Below, in pieces: positions 10,202 through 17,778 of a DNA stretch of 64,000 nucleotides. The translations under genes were made by a program, and so were the position numbers. Source of the DNA: Streptomyces noursei (GTDB lineage: Bacteria; Actinomycetota; Actinomycetes; Streptomycetales; Streptomycetaceae); contig NZ_LWBU01000279.1 of assembly GCF_001646665.1 (NCBI RefSeq), forward strand, positions 310,760 to 374,759, given 5' to 3'. The notes under the pieces are model-generated. The model saw only the letters and a program-made list of their open reading frames with translations. It did not search any database and was not told the DNA's origin. The stretch's first letter is position 1; every line of letters begins with the position of its first letter.

Positions 10202-11461
10202 ATGATCGGGCACGTGAAGGGGATGCCGGACGTATCAGCACCCGTGATCAAACTGGTGCGGCGGACCACCGAACCCGTCGCGGCGCAGACGCTGCGATCC
10301 ACGGCCGCCGCCGTCATCTCCTTCGTCGTCGCCCTGATGGTCCTGCCCGCGCAACCCGCGCCCCTGACCGCTCCGCTGACCGCGCTCCTGGTCGTGCAGG
10401 TGACCCTCTACGCGACCCTCACCACCGGGATCCGACGCGTCAACTCGGTCGTGGTCGGCGTCCTCATCGCCATCGGCTTCACCGCCCTGGTGGGTCTGAC
10501 CTGGTGGAGCCTCGGCCTGACGATCTTCACCTCGCTGATCATCGGCCGTTTCGTGCGGGTGGACGAGTTCGTCCCCGAGGTCGCGATCAGCGCCATGCTC
10601 GTCCTCGGGGTGTCCCAGGCCACCTCGGCCGCCTGGCACCGCGTGCTGGAGACGCTGATCGGTGCCGGGGTGGGCCTGCTGTTCAACCTGCTGTTCGCTC
10701 CCCCGGTGTGGACGCAGTCGGCCGGGACGTCCATCGAGGGTCTGGCGCGCGGGATGGGGCGCATGTTCCGCACCATGGGCGCGGAGGTCGCCGAGGGCCA
10801 CATCCCCTTCCCGCACGCCGCCGCCCGGCTGCACGAGGCCCGGCGGCTCGACCACGACATCGTGGAGGTCGACGCGTCGCTGCGGCAGGCGGAGGAGAGC
10901 CTGCGGATGAACCCGCGCGTACGGGAGGGGCTGCTGTCCCGGGTGGTGCTGCGGACGGGCCTGGACACGCTGGAGATCTGCGCGGTGGTGCTGCGGGTGC
11001 TGACCCGGAGCATGACGGACCTGGCGAAGTTCCGTACGGAGGAGTCGCTGTTCCCCGCGGACGTGTCGGCGGGTCTCAAGGAACTGTTCGGGCAGATGGC
11101 CGACGCCATCGAGAGCTTCGCCCTGCTGATCACCACTCAGGTCGCCGCCAACGCGGAGGACGCGGAGGAGCGGCTGGCCGACGCCCTGGCCGCGAGCCGG
11201 GTCACCCGCGACCGGGTCGCCGACATGCTGCTGGAGGACGTGCAGGAGCACCCCCGCCAGTGGCAGCTGCACGGCGCGCTGCTGGCCGAGATCGACCGGA
11301 TCCTCGACGAGCTGGACCTCGACAAGCGCAGTGAGCGCCTCATGCAGGAGCTGGACCGGCGCTCGGCGGAACTGAGCGAGCGCCACCCGCGGCTCGCCGC
11401 CCTGCGCCGCCGGCTGCGCGGCGAGGGCGGCAGCGAGCGGCGGCCGGGCGTGGAGGCCTGA
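10202..11461 (+). CDS. FUSC / aromatic acid exporter-like membrane protein
   Basis: The 419-residue protein has an N-terminal block of about five to six membrane segments (residues 20-165) followed by a long, charged, mainly helical cytoplasmic domain. This is the arrangement of half-length FUSC/ArAE exporters such as the YgaE/ArAE_1 group, which move aromatic acids or other organic anions. The start is uncertain: an ATG at 10223 has AAGGGG just upstream. A strong hairpin follows the gene. Confidence 0.75.
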   Translation: MIGHVKGMPDVSAPVIKLVRRTTEPVAAQTLRSTAAAVISFVVALMVLPAQPAPLTAPLTALLVVQVTLYATLTTGIRRVNSVVVGVLIAIGFTALVGLTWWSLGLTIFTSLIIGRFVRVDEFVPEVAISAMLVLGVSQATSAAWHRVLETLIGAGVGLLFNLLFAPPVWTQSAGTSIEGLARGMGRMFRTMGAEVAEGHIPFPHAAARLHEARRLDHDIVEVDASLRQAEESLRMNPRVREGLLSRVVLRTGLDTLEICAVVLRVLTRSMTDLAKFRTEESLFPADVSAGLKELFGQMADAIESFALLITTQVAANAEDAEERLADALAASRVTRDRVADMLLEDVQEHPRQWQLHGALLAEIDRILDELDLDKRSERLMQELDRRSAELSERHPRLAALRRRLRGEGGSERRPGVEA

Positions 11462-11504
11462 GCCGCCCCGGCCGCTCCGGCGTCCCCCGGCCACTCCGCC
11501 CCCG

Positions 11505-11547
11505 GCCGCCCGATGCCTCCCGGGCCTCCCGGCAGGCATCGGGCGGC
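11505..11547 (+). terminator. 14-bp hairpin terminator
   Basis: The arms 11505-11518 and 11534-11547 are perfectly complementary (14 bp) around a 15-nt loop. It lies 43 bp after the exporter-like gene and 50 bp before the start of the M20 gene, separating the two transcription units. Confidence 0.85.
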
Positions 11548-11597
11548 GGGGGCGTGGAACACGTGCGAGTGTCCGTCGACCGATGAAGGAGGCCCAC

Positions 11598-12791
11598 GTG
11601 TCGGAGAGCCCGGAGCCCGTGTACGACCGGATCAGGGAGGAGGTCGCCGCGCGTGCCGAGCGGCTGTGGGACGTGAGCCTCGCGCTGCACCGCGCGCCGG
11701 AGACGGCGTTCGAGGAGCGGGAGGCGGCGCGGCTGCTGAGCGGCGAGCTGGAGCGCGAGGGGTTCGCGGTGGAGCGCGGGTCGGCGGGCCTGCCGACCGC
11801 CTTCACCGGACGGACCGGGAGCGGCGACGGGCCGTGCGTGGCGCTGTTGATGGAGTACGACGCGCTGCCGCTGCTGGGGCACGCGTGCGGCCACAACCTG
11901 ATCGCCGCGGCCGGGCTGGGCGCCGCGCTCGCGGTGCGCGGGGCGCTCGGCGAGGTGCCGGGGTCGCTGCTGGCGGTCGGCACCCCCGCGGAGGAGCGCG
12001 GCGGCGGGAAGGTCGTGCTGGTGGAGGCGGGGCTGTTCGAGGGGGTGGACGCGGCGCTGATGTTCCACCCGGGCGTGTACGGCTGGGCGCGCGCCCCGCT
12101 GACGGCCAGCGCGCAGATCCGGGTGGCGTTCCACGGGCGGGCCGCGCACCCGACCGGCAACCCCACGGAGGGCATCGACGCGCTCGGCGCGCTGATCCAG
12201 CTGTTCAACACCCTGGGCGTGCTGGACCGGAGGCTGCCGGCGGGGTCGCACGTGCAGGGCATCGTCACGGACGGGGGGCGGGCGACGAACATCGTCCCCG
12301 AGTACGCGGAGGGCCTGTTCGGGCTGCGCGGGGGGACCACGGCCGCGCTGGAGGAGCTGGTGGAGGAGGTGCGCTCGTGCGCACGGGGCGTGGCGCTGGC
12401 GACCCGCACGCGGGTGGAGGTGGACGGCGTGGGCGGGCGCTACGAGCACTTCCGCGACAACGACGTGCTGTCGGGGCTGTTCGCCCACCACCTGGACCGG
12501 GCGGGCATCCGGTTGTCGGAGCCGGTTCCGGGCGTGTACCTGGGGTCGTCGGACATCGGCAACGTGAGCACGAGGGTGCCGGCGATCCATCCGTTCGTCG
12601 CCATCATGGACCCGGACGCGTCGGACCACACGCCCGAGTTCGCCGAGGCGGCGGCCGGGCCGCGCGGGCGTCAGGTGATGCTGGCGGCGGCGGAGGCGCT
12701 GGCCTGCACGGCGGCCGACGTGCTGATGCGTACGGACGTCTCCGCGCGCGCGTGGGCCTGCCTGCGGGAGAAGGCGGCCTCGGGGCAGTGA
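11598..12791 (+). CDS. M20-family amidohydrolase (AbgB-like)
   Basis: The 397-residue enzyme has the M20 metal-ligand motifs: GHACGHN, TPAEERGGGK with the paired Glu, FHPG, and a late Asp-His in SDHTPEF. The best match from memory is the p-aminobenzoyl-glutamate hydrolase/aminoacylase group, which cuts amide bonds of N-acyl amino acids. The GTG at 11598 is chosen because AAGGAGG ends 5 nt before it; the in-frame ATG at 11583 lies on top of that site. It converges on the decarboxylase gene. Confidence 0.88.
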   Translation: MSESPEPVYDRIREEVAARAERLWDVSLALHRAPETAFEEREAARLLSGELEREGFAVERGSAGLPTAFTGRTGSGDGPCVALLMEYDALPLLGHACGHNLIAAAGLGAALAVRGALGEVPGSLLAVGTPAEERGGGKVVLVEAGLFEGVDAALMFHPGVYGWARAPLTASAQIRVAFHGRAAHPTGNPTEGIDALGALIQLFNTLGVLDRRLPAGSHVQGIVTDGGRATNIVPEYAEGLFGLRGGTTAALEELVEEVRSCARGVALATRTRVEVDGVGGRYEHFRDNDVLSGLFAHHLDRAGIRLSEPVPGVYLGSSDIGNVSTRVPAIHPFVAIMDPDASDHTPEFAEAAAGPRGRQVMLAAAEALACTAADVLMRTDVSARAWACLREKAASGQ

Positions 12792-12822
12792 GGACCCGGT
12801 CCCGCCGCCGCCGGGGCCCCGG

Positions 12823-14289
12823 TCAGTCCTCGACGGTCACCCGGACCGTCTTCACCTCCGTGTCGGCGGCGTCCGGGACGACCATGCCGGCCTCGACGCC
12901 GCTGCGCAGGTAGTGCAGCACCTCGGAGGTGAGCCGTTCGCCGGGGAGGGCGGCGGGGATGCCGGGCGGGTACGGGGTGAGCATCTCGGCGGTGACGCGG
13001 CCGGCGGCCTTCTCCCACGGCACCTGCTCGACGCGCCCGAAGAACGCGTCGCGCGGCAGCATGACCTGCTCCAGGCGGAGGTCGGCGGGGTCGGGGACCT
13101 CGACCCCGGTCGCGGGACGCAGCTCGTCGGCGTGGTCGGCGACGTCGCGCAGGGCGGTGATCAGCGCCTCGGCGGTGCTTTCGTCGTCGGCGTGGGTGAG
13201 CTGGGCGCTGGTGCGCCGGTGGTCGGACAGGTGCAGGTTGATGCGGTGGTGCTCGCGGATCCAGTCGGCGATCCGGTAGCCGGTGGTGCCGAGGCCGGTG
13301 ATGTCGACGATGACCTGGAGCGGGTCGAGGTCGGCCGCGCGGCCGGGCCCGCAGAAGTCGTCGCGGCCGTGCACGTGCAGGCCGTCGATCTCGGCGATGC
13401 GGGCCCGTACGGACTTGGCGAGGGCGAGCGCGTCGTCGTAGAGGGCGTGGCCGTGCTGGACCATCTGGCGGCGCCAGCCGTCGAGGGCCGCGTACAGCAG
13501 GACGGAGGGGCTGGTGGTGCCCAGCAGGTCCTCGCGGTTCTTGAGGACCTCCGGCTGGATCAGGTCGCCCTGGAGGTGGAAGACGGAGCCCTGTTCGAGG
13601 CCGGAGCCCATCTTGTGGACGGAGGTGACGCAGACGTCGGCCCCGGCGTCCATGGCCCAGGTGGGCAGCTCGGGGTGGAACGGCAGGTGGGCGCCCCACG
13701 CCTCGTCGACGATGAGCGGCACGCCGTGCTCGTGACACGCCTCGGCGATGGCGGGCAGGTCGGAGCAGGTGCCGTACGGCGTCGGGGTCGTCACCAGGGC
13801 GCCCCGGGCGTCGGGGTGCTCGGCGAAGGCGGCGCGGAAGGCGTCGGCGGACGGCGGGTGGGCGAGGTGGCGTTCGGGATCCCACTGGGGGTCGACCCAG
13901 ACGGGAACGATGCCGGCGAGGACGAGCCCGGACACCACGGACTTGTGGGCGTCGCGTCCGACGAGCAGTTTCTCGTGCGGTCCGGCGACGGAGAGCATGG
14001 CCGCCTTGACCGACAGGGAGCTGCCACAGGTCGAGAAGAAGGTGTGGTCCGCCCCGACGGCGTCGGCCATCAGCTCCTGCGCCCTGGCCAGCACGCCGTG
14101 GGAGGAGGTCCGGTCGTCCAGCCCGCTGGTGGCGAGGACGTCGGAGCGGAAGACGGCGTCACCGAGCACGGCGCGGACGCGTGGGTCGGCGCCCCGGCCC
14201 TGTTTGTGGCCGGGTGGGGTGAAGGGGGTCTGGTTCTCGGAGTGGTACGCGGCGAGCGCGTCGAGCACGGGTGCCTGTGAGTGGTCCAT
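12823..14289 (-). CDS. PLP-dependent Orn/Lys/Arg-type decarboxylase
   Basis: The 488-residue protein is a fold-type I PLP enzyme of the short Orn/Lys/Arg decarboxylase group. The PLP lysine is Lys226 in SVHKMGSG, with the cofactor Asp in DEAWGAH just before it. A C-terminal domain of the family covers about residues 380-488. Members decarboxylate basic amino acids to polyamines; which one cannot be told. It is divergent from the MocR regulator at 14486, and a copy of the MocR half-site core lies 22 bp before its start, so joint control is likely. Confidence 0.85.
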   Translation of the reverse strand: MDHSQAPVLDALAAYHSENQTPFTPPGHKQGRGADPRVRAVLGDAVFRSDVLATSGLDDRTSSHGVLARAQELMADAVGADHTFFSTCGSSLSVKAAMLSVAGPHEKLLVGRDAHKSVVSGLVLAGIVPVWVDPQWDPERHLAHPPSADAFRAAFAEHPDARGALVTTPTPYGTCSDLPAIAEACHEHGVPLIVDEAWGAHLPFHPELPTWAMDAGADVCVTSVHKMGSGLEQGSVFHLQGDLIQPEVLKNREDLLGTTSPSVLLYAALDGWRRQMVQHGHALYDDALALAKSVRARIAEIDGLHVHGRDDFCGPGRAADLDPLQVIVDITGLGTTGYRIADWIREHHRINLHLSDHRRTSAQLTHADDESTAEALITALRDVADHADELRPATGVEVPDPADLRLEQVMLPRDAFFGRVEQVPWEKAAGRVTAEMLTPYPPGIPAALPGERLTSEVLHYLRSGVEAGMVVPDAADTEVKTVRVTVED

Positions 14290-14310
14290 GGCACCCCAGT
14301 GCCCCGCGAA

Positions 14311-14320
14311 CCAGGACAAA
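14311..14320. promoter_or_regulatory. Extra copy of the CCAGGACAAA half-site
   Basis: The ten bases CCAGGACAAA are identical to the core of the first MocR operator repeat at 14434-14443 and lie 22 bp upstream of the decarboxylase start. It may be a weaker regulator site on the decarboxylase side. A chance match is possible but unlikely this close to the operator. Confidence 0.45.
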
Positions 14321-14427
14321 AACAGGCCCGCCCCGGGGGCGCGGAGCGGCGGCCCTGACCGTACCGGCACGCCGGCCTGCACGCCGGTCGGCCTTTCCGC
14401 CGGCGCCGGTGACCCCACCTGGCGTAG

Positions 14428-14461
14428 TTTGACCCAGGACAAATATTTGACATAGGACAAA
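14428..14461 (+). promoter_or_regulatory. MocR-type operator: two direct repeats TTTGACnnAGGACAAA
   Basis: Two 16-bp copies lie at 14428-14443 and 14446-14461, an 18-bp period, 25 bp before the MocR start. Only the two middle bases differ. Each copy is also nearly palindromic (TTTGwC to GwCAAA). MocR/GabR regulators are known to bind direct repeats like this. TTGACC (14429-14434) and TAGGAC (14453-14458) are 18 bp apart and could be the -35 and -10 of a housekeeping promoter, so the operator would cover the promoter. Confidence 0.8.
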
Positions 14462-14485
14462 CATCCCTCGGGCGGAGCCGATCGC

Positions 14486-15811
14486 ATGACCATCAGAGGC
14501 ACCACCGCGGCCGAGATCGCCGGGAGCGTGCGGGACCAGGTCGCCTCGGGCGGGCTGGCGCCGGGATCCGTCCTGCCGCCGGTGCGCGCCCTCGCCGCCG
14601 GACTGGGGGTCAACCGGAACACGGTCGCCCTGGCCTACCGGCGCCTCGTCGAGGCGGGAGTGGCCGAGACCCGGGGCCGCGGCGGCACGGTGGTCGCGGC
14701 GGTACCGCAGCTCGCACGCGAGGGCACCGGAGCCGGTGCCGGCGACGGCCGCGTCGACCTGGCCGGCGGCAACCCCGACCCGGGGCTGCTGCCCGACCTC
14801 CTGGCCGTCGCCCGGCGCGGGGACTACGGCCGGCCGCTGTACGGCGAACCCGCCGTCGACGCCGGGCTGGACGCCTGGGCCCGGGCCGACTTCGCCGAGG
14901 ACATCGACCACCCGTTCCGCACCCTGGTCACCCATGGAGCGGTGGACGCCACCGAGCGGCTCCTGGACGCCCATCTCACCCGCGGGGACCTGGTGGCGAT
15001 CGAGGACCCCTGCTTCCTGGCGAGCATCGGCATCCTGCGGCTGAACGGCTACCGCTCGGCGCCCGTCGCGGTCGACGGCGCCGGCATGCGCCCCGACGCC
15101 CTGCGGGCCGCCCTGGAGGCCGGGGCACGCGCGGTCGTCTGCACGCCCCGCGCCCACAACCCGACCGGCGCGAGCCTCACCGGGGAACGGGCCGCCGAGC
15201 TGCGGGCGGTCCTCGCCGGGCACCCCCAGGTCCTGGTCGTCGAGGACGACCACTTCTCGGCGGTCTCCGCCCGGCCGTACCACCGGATCACCCCACCGGG
15301 CAGCGCGCGCTGGGCGCTGGTGCGGTCCGTCTCCAAGTTCCTCGGCCCCGATCTGCGCCTCGCCCTCGTCGCCGCCGACGCCGGGACCGCCACCCAGCTG
15401 GAGGCGCGGCTCGGCGCCGGCACCAGCTGGGTCAGCCACCTGCTCCAGCACATCACCCGCGAACTCCTCCTCGACCCCCGCGTCCACGAACTCCACGAGC
15501 GGGCCCGCGAGGCCTACGCCCGCCGCAGCGGCCTGCTCGTCGAGCGGCTGCGCGCCCACGGCATCGACGTCCCGCACCGGCCCGACGGGCTGAACGTCTG
15601 GGTGGACCTCGGCGTCGACGCACGCGCCGCGGTCACGGCCCTGGCCGAGCGGGGCTGGGCGGTGCGGCCGGGCCACCTCTTCGCACCGGACCCGTCCGCC
15701 CACCGGGGCGCGATCCGGGTCACCTCCTCCACCCTCACCGCGGCGCGGGCCGAGGCCTTCGCCGCCGCACTCGCCGAGGTCGTCGCCGGCCTGCGTCCCC
15801 CGGCCGCCTGA
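14486..15811 (+). CDS. MocR/PdxR-family regulator (GntR plus aminotransferase domain)
   Basis: The 441-residue protein has an N-terminal GntR winged helix (about 1-75, with GVNRNTVALAYRRLVEAG as the recognition region). A short linker joins it to a fold-type I aminotransferase-like domain with the PLP lysine at Lys284 in SVSKFLG. MocR proteins sense PLP or an amino-acid derivative through this domain and seldom act as enzymes. The likely targets are itself with the aldolase gene 50 bp downstream, and the divergent decarboxylase. Confidence 0.9.
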   Translation: MTIRGTTAAEIAGSVRDQVASGGLAPGSVLPPVRALAAGLGVNRNTVALAYRRLVEAGVAETRGRGGTVVAAVPQLAREGTGAGAGDGRVDLAGGNPDPGLLPDLLAVARRGDYGRPLYGEPAVDAGLDAWARADFAEDIDHPFRTLVTHGAVDATERLLDAHLTRGDLVAIEDPCFLASIGILRLNGYRSAPVAVDGAGMRPDALRAALEAGARAVVCTPRAHNPTGASLTGERAAELRAVLAGHPQVLVVEDDHFSAVSARPYHRITPPGSARWALVRSVSKFLGPDLRLALVAADAGTATQLEARLGAGTSWVSHLLQHITRELLLDPRVHELHERAREAYARRSGLLVERLRAHGIDVPHRPDGLNVWVDLGVDARAAVTALAERGWAVRPGHLFAPDPSAHRGAIRVTSSTLTAARAEAFAAALAEVVAGLRPPAA

Positions 15812-15860
15812 CCCCCCACCGACCCGAACCCGGCCCACCCGACCCCTGCGAGGAGACAGC

Positions 15861-16754
15861 ATGTTCCGCGGCCTGAGCGCCTTCCCCCTCACCCCCACAA
15901 GCGAGCACGGCATCGACACGGCGGCGTACACGGCGCTCGTCGCCCGCCTCGCCGCCGCCGGCGTGGACTCCATCGGCGCGCTCGGCTCGACCGGCGGCTA
16001 CGCCTACCTCACCCGCGAGCAGCGCGCGCACACCGCGAGGGCCGCCGTCGACGCCGCCGACGGGGTCCCCGTCGTCGTCGGCATCGGCGCGCTGCGCACC
16101 TCGCACGTCCTGGAGCTGGCCGAGGACGCGCAGAAGGCGGGCGCCTCCGGGGTGCTGCTCGCCCCCATGACGTACCAGCCGCTCACCGACGACGAGGTGT
16201 TCGGCCTGTACGAGGACGTCACCCGCGAGCTGTCCGTGCCGCTGTGCGTGTACGACAACCCCGGCACCACGCACGTGCGGTTCACCGACGACCTGCACGG
16301 CCGCATCGCGCAGCTGCCCAACATCGGCTCCATCAAGATCCCCGGTGTGCCCGAGGACCCGCGCGGGGCCGAGCGCCGCGTCGACGCCCTGCGCGCCCTG
16401 ATCCCCGGCACCGTCACCATCGGGGTGAGCGGCGACTGGACGGCCGCCCGCGGCCTGAACGCCGGGTGCGACGCCTGGTACTCGGTCCTCGGGGGTACCT
16501 TCCCGCGCACCGCCCTCGCCCTGACTCGCGCCGCCCAGGGCGGCCGCGCGGGTGAGGCCGCCGAACTGTCCGGAGGGCTCGAACCGCTCTGGGCGCTGTT
16601 CCGCCGCCACGGCAGCCTGCGCGTCATGTCCGCCGCCGCCTCCCACCTCGGCCTGACGGACGAGCCGAACCTGCCGCGCCCCCTGCGCGGGCTGGACGGG
16701 ACCGCCCGCCGGGAGGTCGTCGCCGCGCTCGACGCCCTCGGTCTCACCTCCTGA
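15861..16754 (+). CDS. DapA/NanA-family class I aldolase
   Basis: The 297-residue TIM-barrel protein has the family hallmarks: GSTGGYAYLT near the N-terminus (the carboxylate-binding turn, usually GTTGE), Tyr131 in CVYDNPGTT and the Schiff-base Lys159 in GSIKIPG. The family joins or splits pyruvate and an aldehyde. The Gly-Gly-Tyr in place of the usual Gly-Glu suggests it is not dihydrodipicolinate synthase itself. GAGGAG precedes the ATG. Being 50 bp behind the MocR gene, it is probably the main target of that regulator. Confidence 0.87.
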   Translation: MFRGLSAFPLTPTSEHGIDTAAYTALVARLAAAGVDSIGALGSTGGYAYLTREQRAHTARAAVDAADGVPVVVGIGALRTSHVLELAEDAQKAGASGVLLAPMTYQPLTDDEVFGLYEDVTRELSVPLCVYDNPGTTHVRFTDDLHGRIAQLPNIGSIKIPGVPEDPRGAERRVDALRALIPGTVTIGVSGDWTAARGLNAGCDAWYSVLGGTFPRTALALTRAAQGGRAGEAAELSGGLEPLWALFRRHGSLRVMSAAASHLGLTDEPNLPRPLRGLDGTARREVVAALDALGLTS

Positions 16755-16762
16755 GCGCACCC

Positions 16763-16795
16763 GCGTGCGCCGCCACCTGGCACGGCGGCGCACGC
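16763..16795. terminator. 12-bp hairpin between convergent genes
   Basis: The arms 16763-16774 and 16784-16795 pair perfectly over 12 bp around a 9-nt loop. It lies between the aldolase stop and the stop of the convergent small-protein gene, so it probably serves both. Confidence 0.85.
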
Positions 16796-16798
16796 CGG

Positions 16799-17107
16799 TC
16801 AGGGTCGGGGGCGCACGCGCTGCCAGCGCGGTCGGGCGTCGGTGCCCCGGCGCCCCGCGACGGAGGCGCAGCGCGGGCAGACGCGGCGGACGCGGTCGGC
16901 GGCACCGCCGGACTCGGGCAGTGCGTCCTGCCAGGTGACGTGCGGGAAGCGGTCGAGCCGGGACCGGCTGAGGGAGAGACCGCAGACCGTCTGGTTCATG
17001 CCGGGCTCCCACGCGTGCACCTCCCCGGCGGGCAGCCTGCGGCGGCCCTCCTCCTCGTCCGTCCACCGGCCGGAGGCGGCGACCGCGTAGCGCTTCGGCG
17101 ACGGCAC
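16799..17107 (-). CDS. Small conserved protein with a CxxC motif
   Basis: The 102-residue protein is basic, with an internal Cys in MNQTVCGLSL and a C-terminal CPRC pair that could form part of a metal site. I do not recognise the family. It starts 6 bp after the stop of the SRPBCC gene, so the two are co-transcribed. The ATG is the only sensible start. Confidence 0.55.
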   Translation of the reverse strand: MPSPKRYAVAASGRWTDEEEGRRRLPAGEVHAWEPGMNQTVCGLSLSRSRLDRFPHVTWQDALPESGGAADRVRRVCPRCASVAGRRGTDARPRWQRVRPRP

Positions 17108-17113
17108 GGGCGG

Positions 17114-17527
17114 TCAGCCGGCGGCGTTGTCGACGCGCAGGCGCACCTGGTCCTCCAGGCGCTCCAGGCTCCGGTCGAGGGCGTCGTTGACCGGCTGGCC
17201 GCCCGGGTCGTGCGTCTCGTCGAAGAACGACAGGTGGACGGTCACCTCGCTGGCCCCGCTGCCGATGCCGGCGACTTGGAGCCAGCCGGCGTAGCCGCCC
17301 TGCTCCCTGGTGCCCCACTCGATGCGCATCTGGTCCTTCTCGGCCCGCAGCAGGGCGGAGGTGTCCTGGTCGGTGCGGTCCTCGTGGACGGTGACGGCGG
17401 GGAGCCGCCCGGGGCGGACGTGCAGCTCCTCGGGCAGCCAGTTGTCGAACTGGTCGACGTTGGCGGCCTGGTCGAAGACGTGCTCGGGCAGCGCCGGCAT
17501 GGTGCGGGAACGCTCGTACTCGGTCAT
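17114..17527 (-). CDS. SRPBCC-fold (START-like) protein
   Basis: The 137-residue protein has the SRPBCC pattern: an N-terminal strand, the helix HVFDQAANVDQFDNWLPE, alternating strands, and a long amphipathic C-terminal helix (NDALDRSLERLEDQVRLRV). Such proteins hold hydrophobic ligands or act in polyketide cyclisation or stress; no specific role is evident. It leads a two-gene unit with the CxxC protein. Confidence 0.75.
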   Translation of the reverse strand: MTEYERSRTMPALPEHVFDQAANVDQFDNWLPEELHVRPGRLPAVTVHEDRTDQDTSALLRAEKDQMRIEWGTREQGGYAGWLQVAGIGSGASEVTVHLSFFDETHDPGGQPVNDALDRSLERLEDQVRLRVDNAAG

Positions 17528-17638
17528 CGCTCCACCGTTCCTCGTTCGTCGGCTCGGAGTGGTCCGGAGGGACGGGTGCCCGCCCTGGCCGGGCTGAAGC
17601 CGGCCCGGCGGACGGGGGAACGTGGAGGGAAAAGAAGA

Positions 17639-17669
17639 GCCCCGGCTGGACGGGGGAACCAGCCGGGGC
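17639..17669 (-). terminator. 11-bp hairpin with T-rich tail, minus strand
   Basis: The arms 17639-17649 and 17659-17669 pair over 11 bp around a 9-nt loop. On the minus strand it is followed by a T-rich run (TCTTCTTTTCCC), which fits an intrinsic terminator for the MFS gene that ends at 17779. Confidence 0.8.
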
Positions 17670-17683
17670 AGTGTGTGGCGATC

Positions 17684-17699
17684 GTGAAGACGTCTTCAC
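17684..17699. promoter_or_regulatory. 16-bp perfect palindrome GTGAAGACGTCTTCAC
   Basis: The palindrome lies in the 251-bp gap between the MFS and SRPBCC genes, just upstream of the terminator hairpin and next to an AT-richer stretch (17700-17740). Perfect 16-bp symmetry suggests a site for a dimeric regulator. The likely controlled gene is the SRPBCC unit to its left. No regulator gene is adjacent. Confidence 0.5.
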
Positions 17700-17778
17700 A
17701 ACCGACTGAATGAACGATAAACCATTGAGCGGCGTTCGATCCAATCGGGGGCCGCCCCGCCCGTCGTCCCGCTTCCGC

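Noticed and set aside
17684..17699. Palindrome as a Rex redox-sensor site
   Set aside because: The Rex site has four bases between GTGAA and TTCAC; here there are six, so the half-sites would be on a different face of the helix.
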